64,000 bases of DNA, from contig PAKZ01000006.1 of assembly GCA_002706335.1 (NCBI GenBank), forward strand, positions 124,001 to 188,000, in the 5' to 3' direction. Below, in pieces: positions 28,106 through 37,027 of the stretch (position 1 is the first letter of the stretch; the number at the start of each line of letters is the position of its first letter). The notes under the pieces were generated by a model. The model saw only the letters and a program-made list of their open reading frames with translations. It ran no database searches and was not told the DNA's origin. The translations under genes and the position numbers were made by a program. The stretch comes from Ahrensia sp. (GTDB taxonomy: Bacteria > Pseudomonadota > Alphaproteobacteria > Rhizobiales > Rhizobiaceae).

Positions 28106-28124
28106 GGCTTTCGCATATCGAATG

Positions 28125-28155
28125 AAAAGGCGGTGACCTGGTCACCGCCTTTTTT
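28125..28155 (+). terminator. Rho-independent terminator of ccoNOQP
   Basis: The stem GGCGGTGAC/GTCACCGCC is perfect over 9 bp and extended by A-T pairs, with a CTG loop and six T residues. It lies 20 bp after ccoP and, by symmetry, may also serve the convergent DUF2270 gene. Confidence 0.9.
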
Positions 28156-28191
28156 CGTTGGGGGCTCCTCTCGCGCGGCTGGAGTGCCGGG

Positions 28192-28875
28192 TCAGCCCAT
28201 CGAACTCGAAGAGGAACCGCGCTGCCGAAACCGTTCGGCGTCGCTGCGCCCGCTCCAATAGGCGATTGCCGCCCAGCTGAGGACGTAGGCACAGCCGCAC
28301 GCGAGCACGGCCTCTCCGGGGAAGGGGCCGATATCGGCCCGTTGGACGAATTCCGCGGCGGATGTCAGCGGCGCGGGATGCACCACCAGCTTTCCGATAT
28401 AGGCGGCTGCCTGAATCAGCAGGATCCACAGATAGTTGCGCCTGATCCGCCGGCCGACGGCGGTCGCCAGACCGACATGATATTGCGGCCGTAGATAGTC
28501 CTTTGCGAGGACGTCGGTCCATTCGGAATTCATGTCCACATCGCCGTGCTGCAGCATCGGGACGTAGAGATTGGTCTCGAGCCATCGCGCGCGGGCCCGC
28601 CAAACATTGAAGTAGCGATAGCGTCGCGCTTCCAGCAGCAGGAAAAACAGGATCAGGATACCGACCAGGATCAGCGGCAGGACGGAGGCGTTGGGCGAGG
28701 CGAAGGTGATCGAGAGGGCGATGCCGAGGGTCACGACCGACCAGTTCGTGGTCGTGTCGAGCCGGGTTCGCCATATGGTCGAGCGGTAGATCTCGCCCCG
28801 GTAGAGATGGGCGATCGCCCCCATTTCGGCAGGCGTCAGTTTGCGCCCAGCCTGCTTTTCCGCAGCGCCAACCAT
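28192..28875 (-). CDS. DUF2270 membrane protein
   Basis: The 227-residue protein starts with the LTPAEMGAIAHLYRGEI stretch typical of DUF2270, then two hydrophobic helices (about residues 43-80) and RYRYFNVWRARARWLETNLYVP. Two more helices lie toward the C-terminus, with a Ser-rich tail. Function is unknown. The gene is convergent with ccoP and shares its terminator. It is on the same strand as the upstream AGCS symporter, from which a hairpin separates it. Confidence 0.8.
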   Translation of the reverse strand: MVGAAEKQAGRKLTPAEMGAIAHLYRGEIYRSTIWRTRLDTTTNWSVVTLGIALSITFASPNASVLPLILVGILILFFLLLEARRYRYFNVWRARARWLETNLYVPMLQHGDVDMNSEWTDVLAKDYLRPQYHVGLATAVGRRIRRNYLWILLIQAAAYIGKLVVHPAPLTSAAEFVQRADIGPFPGEAVLACGCAYVLSWAAIAYWSGRSDAERFRQRGSSSSSMG

Positions 28876-28963
28876 GGTTCATTCCTCCCGAAGAAGAAGT
28901 GTCTCATGCGAGCCGGTCCCGGTCAAAGCCGCATGCCGGCGCAAAGGACCGGCTTTCGGCAAC

Positions 28964-28991
28964 AGGCCATGGCGGGTCGCCGCCATGGCCT
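28964..28991 (-). terminator. Hairpin between the AGCS gene and DUF2270
   Basis: A perfect 11-bp stem (AGGCCATGGCG/CGCCATGGCCT) with a 6-nt loop lies 22 bp downstream of the AGCS stop on the minus strand. A T-run is lacking, so it may be a weak or partial terminator. Confidence 0.5.
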
Positions 28992-29012
28992 TTGCCGGAG
29001 AGGTGCCGTGCC

Positions 29013-30437
29013 TCAGGCGTTGTCGCGATGCCAGATCGTGTCGTCGATGTGGCCTTTCAGCTCCTCGTAGTCGGCGGCGTGGAAGGTCGGGACCTCTCCG
29101 GCCTTGCGCTGGGCGAAATAGTCCTTCGTCAGTTTCACGACCGTGCCCGACAGGGCCACGATGGCGATCAGGTTGATCGTCGCCATCAGCCCCATCGATG
29201 CGTCGGCGGTGTTGAACACCGTTGCGACACTCTGCACGGAGCCCCAGATCACCATCAACAGCACACCGATCCGCATGATCATCACAGGAACACCGGTTCC
29301 CGCGCCAAGGAAGGTGAGGGCGTTCTCGGCATAGGAATAGTTGCCGATGATCGAGGTGAAGGCGAAGAAGAAGATCGCGATCGCCACGAAATAGATGCCC
29401 GCGCCGCCGATATGGGCGCTCAGCGCCGCCTGGGTGAGCTCCGTGCCGGTCGTCTCCATGCCGGGCGTGTAGACGCCGGACAGCAGGATCATGAAGGCGG
29501 TGGCGCTGCAGATCAGCAGCGTGTCGATGAAGACGCCGAGACCCTGCACCAGACCCTGCGAGGAGGGATGGTGCGGATCGGGCGTGGCGACAGCGGCGAT
29601 GTTCGGGGCCGAGCCCATGCCGGCCTCGTTGGAAAAGAGACCGCGCTTGACGCCGTTCAGCATGGCTGCCGCCAGCCCGCCGGTGACGCCGCCCGCCGCC
29701 TCCTGCAATCCGAACGCGTTGCTTATGATCATCCCGAACACACCGGGCACGGCCGCGATGTTGACGACGATCACGAAGATGGCGACGAGCAGATAGGCGA
29801 TCGCCATGAAGGGGACGACGATTTCCGCGACCCGGGCGATCTGCTTGATGCCGCCGAAGATGACGACGGCGGTCAGGACGGCGATAAGCCCGCCGCAGGC
29901 CCAGGTTGGCAGGCCGAAGGCGGTCTCGACCGCGCCGGCGATCGAATTTGCCTGCACCGCGTTGAAGACCAGTCCGAAGGACAGGATCAGGCAGACCGAG
30001 AAAACGCCGCCGAGCCAGGGGAGGCCCAGGCCGCGCGCAATATAGAAGGCCGGCCCGCCGCGATAGTTCCCCTCCGCGTTGCGGGTCTTGTAGAGCTGCG
30101 CCAGCGTCGATTCGGCGTAGGCCGTGGCCATGCCGACCAGCGCCACCATCCACATCCAGAAGATTGCGCCGGGCCCGCCCAGCGTCAGCGCCACGGCGAC
30201 GCCGGCGAGATTGCCTGTGCCGACGCGCGAGGCGAGGCTGACCGTCAGGGCCTGCAGCGGCGTGATGCCCGAGCGGTCGGCTTCCCGGCTGGCGCGCAGG
30301 ACGCGGAAGAACTCGGGGAAGTGCCTGAACTGGAGGAATCCCAGCCGGACCGTGAAGAAAATCCCGACAGCCAGCAGCCCGTAAATCAATACGTAGCCCC
30401 AAAAAATCGTGTTCAGAAAATCAATGATTGCATCCAT
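29013..30437 (-). CDS. Sodium:alanine/glycine symporter family (AGCS) protein
   Basis: The 474-residue protein has about 10-11 membrane spans. It carries AGCS signatures: GVGTGNLAGVAVAL-type (here SRVGTGNLAGVAVALTLGGPGAIFWMW, split over residues ~75-100), NAEGNYRGGPAFYI, and GLFSNEAGMGSAPN. These are the Na+-coupled alanine or glycine transporter hallmarks. The start at 30437 (MDAIIDFLN) is preceded by AGGAAGGGG; a longer frame to 30500 has no site. It is divergent from ccoG. Confidence 0.93.
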   Translation of the reverse strand: MDAIIDFLNTIFWGYVLIYGLLAVGIFFTVRLGFLQFRHFPEFFRVLRASREADRSGITPLQALTVSLASRVGTGNLAGVAVALTLGGPGAIFWMWMVALVGMATAYAESTLAQLYKTRNAEGNYRGGPAFYIARGLGLPWLGGVFSVCLILSFGLVFNAVQANSIAGAVETAFGLPTWACGGLIAVLTAVVIFGGIKQIARVAEIVVPFMAIAYLLVAIFVIVVNIAAVPGVFGMIISNAFGLQEAAGGVTGGLAAAMLNGVKRGLFSNEAGMGSAPNIAAVATPDPHHPSSQGLVQGLGVFIDTLLICSATAFMILLSGVYTPGMETTGTELTQAALSAHIGGAGIYFVAIAIFFFAFTSIIGNYSYAENALTFLGAGTGVPVMIMRIGVLLMVIWGSVQSVATVFNTADASMGLMATINLIAIVALSGTVVKLTKDYFAQRKAGEVPTFHAADYEELKGHIDDTIWHRDNA

Positions 30438-30538
30438 GATTCCGGTCCCCTTCCTGTGACAAAATGACACGGAAAGGCGAGTATGACGGAAAAAATGCAT
30501 CTGTCGAACACCTTAATCTTGCCGTCCGGCCCGACCAG

Positions 30539-30552
30539 TTGACGCAAGTCAA
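30539..30552. promoter_or_regulatory. FNR box upstream of ccoGHIS
   Basis: TTGAC-GCAA-GTCAA is a perfect inverted repeat of the FNR/FixK type, 53 bp upstream of the ccoG start. It supports oxygen control of the cbb3 assembly operon by FnrL or a FixK-type protein. Confidence 0.88.
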
Positions 30553-30605
30553 AGCGAAGCCGCTTCGCGAAATGCCATCTGGTTGCCGGAAAGAAGTGGC
30601 CCGAC

Positions 30606-32198
30606 ATGGAACATCAGCCCAGCACTCAAGAACTGAACCCGGACAACGCGAGCGCGCCCGCGCCGCTGGATGTCCAGCCGGTCAATGCCGGCGCGAAGCA
30701 GAAAGCGCAGCCGCTTTACGCCGCGCGCGAACAGATTTTCCCGAAACGTGCGGAAGGGCGCTTCCGTCGGCTCAAGTGGATCATCATGCTGATCACCCTG
30801 GGCATTTATTACGTGACGCCCTGGCTCAGATGGGATCGCGGTACCCATGCGCCCGATCAGGCCGTCCTTATCGACATGGCCAACCGCCGCTTCTATTTCT
30901 TCTTCATCGAGATCTGGCCGCAGGAATTCTTCTATGTCGCTGGCCTGCTCGTCATGTCGGGCGTCGGCCTGTTCCTCGTCACCTCGATCGTCGGGCGCGC
31001 CTGGTGCGGTTACACTTGTCCGCAGACCGTGTGGACAGACCTTTTCATCGCGGTCGAACGGTTCTGGCAGGGTGACCGCAATGCGCGCATGCGTCTCGCC
31101 AAGGCCTCATGGTCATTCGAAAAGGCGCGCAAGCTGGTCGCCACCCATGCGATCTTCCTGGTGATCTCGGTGGCGACGGGCGGCGCGTGGATTTTCTATT
31201 TCGCCGATGCGCCGACGCTGCTGTGGAATTTCGTCACCTTCCAGGCGCCCTTCGTCGCCTATTCGACCGTCGCGGTGCTGACGGCGACGACCTATGTCTT
31301 CGGCGGCCTGATGCGCGAGCAGGTGTGCATCTATATGTGCCCCTGGCCGCGAATCCAGGCGGCGATGCTGGACGAGGACTCTCTCGTCGTCACCTATAAT
31401 GACTGGCGCGGCGAACCGCGTTCGCGCCACGCCAAGAAGGCCGCGGCCGAGGGCAAGTCCGTCGGAGATTGCGTCGACTGCAACGCCTGCGTCGCCGTCT
31501 GCCCGACCGGCATCGACATCCGCGACGGCCAGCAGCTCGAATGCATCACCTGCGCGCTCTGCATCGACGCCTGCGACGACATCATGACCAAGGTCGGCAG
31601 GGAACGCGGCCTGATCTCCTATTCGACGCTGCGCGAATACAACCACAACATGGCGATCGCGAAGAACCCCGAGACGGGTGCGATCGATCCGACCCGCGTG
31701 CGCGATGCGGACGGCAAGTTCGACGACCGCGTCAAGCATTTCGACTGGAAGATCATTTTCCGCGTCCGCTCGCTGATCTACATGACCGCGTGGGCGCTGA
31801 TCGGCGTCGTCATGCTCTATGCGCTGCTCAGCCGCGACCGGCTTGAGGTCAATGTGCAGAAGGACCGCAACCCGGTCTTCGTGACGCTGTCCGACGGCTC
31901 GATCCGCAACGGCTATACAGTCAAGCTTTTGAACATGATACCGGAGCCCCGCGTCATCTTCCTGTCGATCGAAGGCCTGCCGGGTGCTACCATGAGCATC
32001 AACGACGTCGACCAGCCGGAGGGGACCTCCTTCGCGATCCCGGTCGAACCCGACAAGCTGCGCTCGCTGCGCGTCTTCGTCTCGCAGCCGAAGCAGTTCA
32101 CGACGGAAGGCCGCGCGAGCTTCCACTTCATCGCGGAGGACAAGCAGTCCTTCGAATCCGACACCTATGACGCAGTCTTCGAAGCGCCGGAAAAATGA
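30606..32198 (+). CDS. ccoG: Cytochrome c oxidase accessory protein CcoG (FixG), cupric reductase-like
   Basis: The 530-residue membrane iron-sulphur protein has about five hydrophobic helices. It has an early WCGYTCPQTVW motif and then two clustered ferredoxin-type [4Fe-4S] motifs starting at C289 (CVDCNACVAVCP and CITCALCIDAC). The C-terminal periplasmic region is Ig-like. CcoG reduces Cu(II) for insertion into cbb3 oxidase. It is the first gene of ccoGHIS, and ccoH overlaps its stop by 4 bp. Confidence 0.96.
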   Translation: MEHQPSTQELNPDNASAPAPLDVQPVNAGAKQKAQPLYAAREQIFPKRAEGRFRRLKWIIMLITLGIYYVTPWLRWDRGTHAPDQAVLIDMANRRFYFFFIEIWPQEFFYVAGLLVMSGVGLFLVTSIVGRAWCGYTCPQTVWTDLFIAVERFWQGDRNARMRLAKASWSFEKARKLVATHAIFLVISVATGGAWIFYFADAPTLLWNFVTFQAPFVAYSTVAVLTATTYVFGGLMREQVCIYMCPWPRIQAAMLDEDSLVVTYNDWRGEPRSRHAKKAAAEGKSVGDCVDCNACVAVCPTGIDIRDGQQLECITCALCIDACDDIMTKVGRERGLISYSTLREYNHNMAIAKNPETGAIDPTRVRDADGKFDDRVKHFDWKIIFRVRSLIYMTAWALIGVVMLYALLSRDRLEVNVQKDRNPVFVTLSDGSIRNGYTVKLLNMIPEPRVIFLSIEGLPGATMSINDVDQPEGTSFAIPVEPDKLRSLRVFVSQPKQFTTEGRASFHFIAEDKQSFESDTYDAVFEAPEK

Positions 32199-32686
32199 CC
32201 ATGATCGATAAAATCCTCGGAACGAAGCAGTTCACCGGCTACCACATGCTCGGAGTCTTGTTCCTGTTCTTCGGCACGATCATCTCGGTCAATCTGACGC
32301 TGGCGTATTTCGCCAATTCCACCTGGACCGGGCTGGTGGTGCAGAACTCATACGTCGAAAGCCAGCGCTTCAACGAGGTGCCCGCCGAGAAGCGCCGGCA
32401 GGCCGCGCTCGGCTGGACCGCCGCGCTCGCCTATGAGGACGGCGTCCTTGGCATCGACATGAGGGACAAGAACAGCGAGGCGATCCGGGACGCCATCGTG
32501 ATCGCGAAGATTGGCCATCCGGTGCAGAACCGCGACGACCAGACTGTCACGCTGATCGCAAGGGGCGGCGCGCACTATGCGGCCGATCTGGTGCTTACGC
32601 CCGGTATCTGGGACGCCGAGCTGACAGTCACCGGACCGAAGGGCGAGATCTGGACCCACGGGATCCGGTTCATGGTCAAGGGATAG
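32195..32686 (+). CDS. ccoH: FixH/CcoH family protein
   Basis: The 163-residue protein has a single N-terminal transmembrane segment (about residues 16-40, MLGVLFLFFGTIISVNLTLA) followed by FixH-type features: TGLVVQNSYVESQRFN and a C-terminal Ig-like domain (GAHYAADLVLTPGIWDAELTV). FixH is needed for stable assembly of cbb3 oxidase. The ATG overlaps the ccoG stop, and ccoI starts 7 bp later. Confidence 0.94.
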   Translation: MTMIDKILGTKQFTGYHMLGVLFLFFGTIISVNLTLAYFANSTWTGLVVQNSYVESQRFNEVPAEKRRQAALGWTAALAYEDGVLGIDMRDKNSEAIRDAIVIAKIGHPVQNRDDQTVTLIARGGAHYAADLVLTPGIWDAELTVTGPKGEIWTHGIRFMVKG

Positions 32687-32693
32687 CTGAATC

Positions 32694-34994
32694 ATGAGCA
32701 GTTGCTGCGGCGGAGACCTCGGCGTCGACAATGCGCTGAATTCGGTAGGCATTCGCGACGTTGCGCGTGTCGAGGAATTGCAGCGCGCCGGCCATCTCGA
32801 AGAAGACGGCACGGTTCGCTACGTCATCTCTGTGCCTGATGTGCATTGCGGTGCCTGTATCTCCGCCATCGAGCGCGGGTTGAACGGGCTCGACGGCGTC
32901 GTCTCGGCGCGGGTGAACCTGTCGCTGAAGCGCCTGACCGTCATCCTCGACAACGCCGACCGTTCGCCCGCTTTCGTTCTCTGGCGGCTCGACAGTCTCG
33001 GCTACAAGGCCGCGCCGGTGGATCTCGGCGACCTTGGAAATGCCGAGCAGAAACGCAAGTCCGACCGGCTTTTGAAGGCGCTCGCCGTCGCCGGGTTCGC
33101 CGCCGGCAATATCATGCTGCTGTCCGTCTCCGTGTGGTCCGGCGCATCCGGTGCAACGCGCGACCTGTTCCATCTGATCTCCGGCCTGATCGCCATTCCG
33201 GTCGTCGCCTATTCCGGCCAGGTGTTCTTTCAGTCGGCCTTCCGGGCGCTTGCCGCACGGCGGCTCAACATGGATGTGCCGATCTCGCTCGCGGTCATCC
33301 TGGCGCTCGCAATGAGCGTCTATGAGAGCCTCAATGGCGGCGCGGAAGCCTATTTCGACGCGGCGGTGACGCTGCTCTTCTTCCTCCTGATCGGCCGCTA
33401 TCTCGACGAGTTGATGCGCGACCATGCGCGCTCCGCCGTGTTGGGACTTGCGAAAATGACGGCGCGCGGCGGCAATGTGGTCGGCCCTGACGGAGCGTCC
33501 GTCTACACGCCGGTCGACGAAATCGAGCCCGGCATGGTGCTGCGCGTCGCGCCGGGCGAGCGCATTCCCGCCGACGGCCGCGTCGTGCGCGGCGCATCCG
33601 ATCTCGACCGCTCGCTGGTCACCGGCGAAAGCGCGCCGGTCGCCGTGTCGCAGAACACCGATGTCGAAGCCGGCACGCTGAACCTCACCGGGCCGATCGA
33701 CATCGCGGTCACCCGCAAGGCGGACGAATCCTTCATCGCCGAAGTCATGCAGATGATGGAAGCCGCCGAGAACGGCCGCGGCCGCTATGTGCGCATCGCC
33801 GACCGGGCGGCGCAGATCTACGCGCCCGCCGTCCATCTCCTGGCGCTGTTTGCCTTCCTTGGCTGGATGATCGTCACCGAGGGCGACTGGCATGCCTCGC
33901 TCTATACGGCGATCTCGGTTCTCATCATCACATGCCCCTGCGCGCTCGGTCTTGCCGTGCCTGTCGTGCATGTCATCGGCGCGGCACGGCTGTTCAACCG
34001 GGGCATCCTGATGAAGGACGGCTCGGCTCTTGAGCGGCTGGCCGAAGCCGACACAGCCGTCTTCGACAAGACCGGCACGCTGACCACCGGCACGCCGCGC
34101 ATAGCCGATGCCTCCATCGCCGCGACCGATATTCCCGCGGCCAAGGCGCTTGCCGAACATTCGATCCATCCGGCCTCGCGGGCCATCGCCGCCTATTTCG
34201 GCGGTTCTCCGGTCGCGGATTTGTCGCAGATCAAGGAAGTGCCGGGCTTCGGGGTCGAAGGTGTGCTGGACGGCAAACGCGTCCGTCTCGGTCGCATCGA
34301 CTGGGCGAAAGAAATCACCAATACGGCGGGGGGCGCCGTGACCGGAAGCGGTCTGGCCTTCGCACGCGAAGGCGGGGCCGTTTCCGGCTTTGTCCTGTCC
34401 GAGGCGCTGCGTCCGGAAGCCGTCGAGGCGGTCGCCGCGCTCGGAGAGAACGGCATGGGCCTGGAAGTGCTGTCCGGCGACGCCGCTCCCGCCGTCGAGG
34501 CGATTGCGCGGCGCACCGGCATCGACAACTACAGGGCAGGGGTCACGCCGGCCGGCAAGATCGCCCGCATCAAGGCATTGCAGTCGGAAGGCCATCGCGT
34601 GCTGATGGTCGGCGACGGGCTCAACGATGCCCCGGCGCTCGCCGCGGGCCATGTCTCCATGGCGCCGGCCTCGGCCTCCGACATCGGTCGCATGGCCGCC
34701 GATTTCGTCTTCACCCGCGACACGATGCTGTCGGTGCCCTTCGCGCGCGACATCTCGGTCAAGGCCGGGCAACTCGTGCGGCAGAATTTCGGCCTCGCCA
34801 TCCTCTACAACGTCATCGCGGTGCCGCTCGCCGTCGCGGGCTTCGTCACGCCGTTGATCGCCGCGCTAGCCATGTCGGGCTCGTCCATCGTGGTGGTCAC
34901 CAACTCCATGCGCCTCGCGCGCGGCGGCCGGCTGCTGCCCAGCCTCAAGCGCCACAAGGAAACCGCTGAAGAGGGAAGGGAGGTCGTGGCTTGA
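32694..34994 (+). CDS. ccoI: Copper-transporting P1B-type ATPase CcoI (FixI)
   Basis: The 766-residue protein has an N-terminal Cys pair (SSCCGG) and an HMA domain with C52-G-A-C55. It has 8 membrane helices, the ion-site motif C414-P-C416, phosphorylation Asp458 in DKTGT, GDGLNDAPAL and the SIHPASRAI nucleotide-binding HP motif. It exports copper into the periplasm for cbb3 assembly. The gene ends by overlapping the TTG start of ccoS. Confidence 0.96.
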   Translation: MSSCCGGDLGVDNALNSVGIRDVARVEELQRAGHLEEDGTVRYVISVPDVHCGACISAIERGLNGLDGVVSARVNLSLKRLTVILDNADRSPAFVLWRLDSLGYKAAPVDLGDLGNAEQKRKSDRLLKALAVAGFAAGNIMLLSVSVWSGASGATRDLFHLISGLIAIPVVAYSGQVFFQSAFRALAARRLNMDVPISLAVILALAMSVYESLNGGAEAYFDAAVTLLFFLLIGRYLDELMRDHARSAVLGLAKMTARGGNVVGPDGASVYTPVDEIEPGMVLRVAPGERIPADGRVVRGASDLDRSLVTGESAPVAVSQNTDVEAGTLNLTGPIDIAVTRKADESFIAEVMQMMEAAENGRGRYVRIADRAAQIYAPAVHLLALFAFLGWMIVTEGDWHASLYTAISVLIITCPCALGLAVPVVHVIGAARLFNRGILMKDGSALERLAEADTAVFDKTGTLTTGTPRIADASIAATDIPAAKALAEHSIHPASRAIAAYFGGSPVADLSQIKEVPGFGVEGVLDGKRVRLGRIDWAKEITNTAGGAVTGSGLAFAREGGAVSGFVLSEALRPEAVEAVAALGENGMGLEVLSGDAAPAVEAIARRTGIDNYRAGVTPAGKIARIKALQSEGHRVLMVGDGLNDAPALAAGHVSMAPASASDIGRMAADFVFTRDTMLSVPFARDISVKAGQLVRQNFGLAILYNVIAVPLAVAGFVTPLIAALAMSGSSIVVVTNSMRLARGGRLLPSLKRHKETAEEGREVVA

Positions 34995-35146
34995 ACGTCC
35001 TGATCTACCTCATCCCGATCGCGCTGGCGCTCGGCGCACTGGGCCTCGGCGCCTTCCTCTGGTCGATGAAAAGCGGCCAGTATCAGGATCTCGACGGCGC
35101 TGCCGAACGCATCCTCGACGACGAAGCGGACGAGAAACCGCTTTAG
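34991..35146 (+). CDS. ccoS: cbb3-type cytochrome oxidase assembly protein CcoS
   Basis: This is a small 51-codon gene starting with TTG that overlaps the ccoI stop by 4 bp (TTGA). It encodes one transmembrane helix (LIYLIPIALALGALGLGAFLW) and then MKSGQYQDLDGAAERIL. The S-G-Q-Y/F-D-D-L-x-x-A-x-R-I-L pattern is typical of CcoS/FixS. The ATG-less start is explained by translational coupling. Confidence 0.94.
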   Translation: MNVLIYLIPIALALGALGLGAFLWSMKSGQYQDLDGAAERILDDEADEKPL

Positions 35147-35287
35147 CAGCTCCGCGTCCGGCTTTCCGGTTCTTGCCCGCGTGCACAAGCTGCCCTTATG
35201 CTGAATTCATTCGACAACGGCATTGGTGGCGAATTGTTCGTTGCCGGATGCCGCCGCCATTTGTTTCAAGCAAGACGAGATTTTAGA

Positions 35288-36475
35288 ATGCGCATTTTCC
35301 ACGCCCTGTCAGCGGCGATCGCGATCCTGGCTGCCGCCACCTTTTCGAGCAATGCCAACGCAGAGCAGGCGGACGGGAATGTTTGCATCGATGCGGGCTT
35401 GGTCGTCCTCAAAGAGAAATTCAGCTCCGATGCAGCCATCGCGAAGGAGCTGGGCAAGAGGGTCGACCGCTTCGGCGGGCCGGCCGTCGCTGATGCGAAC
35501 CGTGGCTTCCGGTACAACAAATATATCGTGTATTCGCGTCTTCCGGATCGCGGGTTCTACAAATACGATCCGCCGCGTGCTTTGAACACACCGGAACTTC
35601 GGGCGATTCGCGAAGAGCATGGCCGGGCTCTGGATGAGATGATCGAAGTGAGCTTGCGGAAATACGCCGCAAGCTTTCTTAAACATCTGGAACCCGGTAC
35701 GCCGGAATATGCCGAAGCCGAAAAGCGGGAAATCGAGAAATGGCGGGCCAGCGGCCCCGGTCGCTATTTCCTGAGGCGGCCGGTTTTCTTCGCTCCGCTT
35801 TTTGTCGATCCCTTTCACCAATGCGACACAGGCCGCTACACCGCGATGGACGGTGAATTCGCCCTCTTCGCGGGCGAGTCTTCGCCGCGGGTGAAGGGAG
35901 AGCTCTGCACTGATTCTCCGACGCTTGTGTTCGATGTCGGGCGATCGTCTCTTCTCAAGGAGGTCAGATATTTCGCGCAGTCGGAGATCATGCGGGGCGG
36001 GACGATGTCTTTTCGGCGCTACAACGATTATCGCGGACGCAATCTGCTGCTCGAAACGAGGTTGCTTGAAATTCTGAGCCTGATGGCGCGCCAGTGCCGA
36101 CAGGCGCCGAAGCAGGTTGAAGTCGTCTTGCAGCGCCAGGACACTTCGATCGAAACATTGCGCACGGGGCAACTGGGCTTTGAGACACTCTATCGCGGCC
36201 TGGTTTATCAAAACGACGACGGCACATTCGCGATGGAGACGACGGAACTGACCTCAGCCGGCGAAAAGCTGTTTGACAAGGAGGCGGCGAAACAACGCGT
36301 ACGCGACGCGCGGCGTCGCCGCGCCGAGGCAAGGGACGAACAGTTCGCCCTCGGTGCCGCGCTTGTTGTCGGTATTCTGGCAGGACTGGAAATCTACTCG
36401 CCCTGCCACGATCGCGACGAGAATGGCAAACTGCGCTCGGGCGCCGTCCTTTTGGGCTGCCAGACACCGGATTAA
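35288..36475 (+). CDS. Hypothetical secreted protein
   Basis: I do not recognise this 395-residue protein. It starts with a signal peptide (MRIFHALSAAIAILAAATFSSNANA). The mature part is charged and contains an RYFLRRPVFFAPLFVDPF segment, paired cysteines (DQ-C-DTGRY, ELCTDSP, ARQCRQA) and a late basic helix (AAKQRVRDARRRRAEARDEQ). A final hydrophobic patch and C-x-D cluster follow. An upstream in-frame start at 35198 would hide the signal peptide. Composition is like the neighbours. It has no operon partner. Confidence 0.6.
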   Translation: MRIFHALSAAIAILAAATFSSNANAEQADGNVCIDAGLVVLKEKFSSDAAIAKELGKRVDRFGGPAVADANRGFRYNKYIVYSRLPDRGFYKYDPPRALNTPELRAIREEHGRALDEMIEVSLRKYAASFLKHLEPGTPEYAEAEKREIEKWRASGPGRYFLRRPVFFAPLFVDPFHQCDTGRYTAMDGEFALFAGESSPRVKGELCTDSPTLVFDVGRSSLLKEVRYFAQSEIMRGGTMSFRRYNDYRGRNLLLETRLLEILSLMARQCRQAPKQVEVVLQRQDTSIETLRTGQLGFETLYRGLVYQNDDGTFAMETTELTSAGEKLFDKEAAKQRVRDARRRRAEARDEQFALGAALVVGILAGLEIYSPCHDRDENGKLRSGAVLLGCQTPD

Positions 36476-36638
36476 CGCTCGGCGGATCCGGCCGGCAATT
36501 CATTGAGCAGGTGCCTGAGGCGCCTTTTCAAACGTCATGCTGGCTTCTCCGCGAGCGCCCTGAAAGGCAGACCTGCCTGAACCTCGGCGACCCGCGCCGC
36601 AGAATGATTGGCGGAAACCAGCGTCGACCGGTTTCGCT

Positions 36639-36905
36639 TCACTCGATCAGCCGCTCCAGCTTGGCGATTGCCGTACCGGTGTCCTCCCCATTGGCGATTG
36701 TGCCTTTAGAATGACCGTCGCGGTCGAGGAGAAAGACTGACGCCGTTTGATCCATCGTGTAGTCGTCATCCCCGTCGGGAATCTTCTTGTAATAGACGTG
36801 CAGCCAGCAGGTCCCGGACTTACTCGGGATCGCCGGTGATGCCGGTCGCACGGTCGGTGAAGGCTTCCGCGAAGCCTTTCATGATCTCCGGCGCTTCGCG
36901 GCAGT
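36639..36905 (-). pseudogene. Remnant of SCO1/SenC-type copper chaperone gene
   Basis: The minus strand encodes the C-terminal third of an SCO1/SenC protein: PEIMKGFAEAFTDRATGITGDPE, split here by a stop, then VYYKKIPDGDDDYTMD and ASVFLLDRDG, ending with KLERLIE. A TAA stop (36820-36822) interrupts it where a Gln is expected. A frameshift near 36799-36806 separates GDPE-VRDLLAA from VYYKKIP. The N-terminal half with the CxxxC copper site is missing. SCO1 proteins deliver copper to oxidases, so it may have belonged with ccoGHIS. The rest of 36476-37027 shows no gene. Confidence 0.75.
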
Positions 36906-37027
36906 TCGGGCGGAGTTCTATCCGGTTCGACGAAGCGATATCGGCGGGATTAGTCGGGCGGCCCCTCGACAAGGTGCGGAAGGCTCCATAGACGTGCGCC
37001 GGTCAGGCAAGCCACCGGGAGCGCGCT

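Noticed and set aside
32676-34772. 698-codon minus-strand reading frame opposite ccoI
   Set aside because: It is an antisense shadow with Arg/His-rich composition; the plus strand is an unmistakable copper ATPase.
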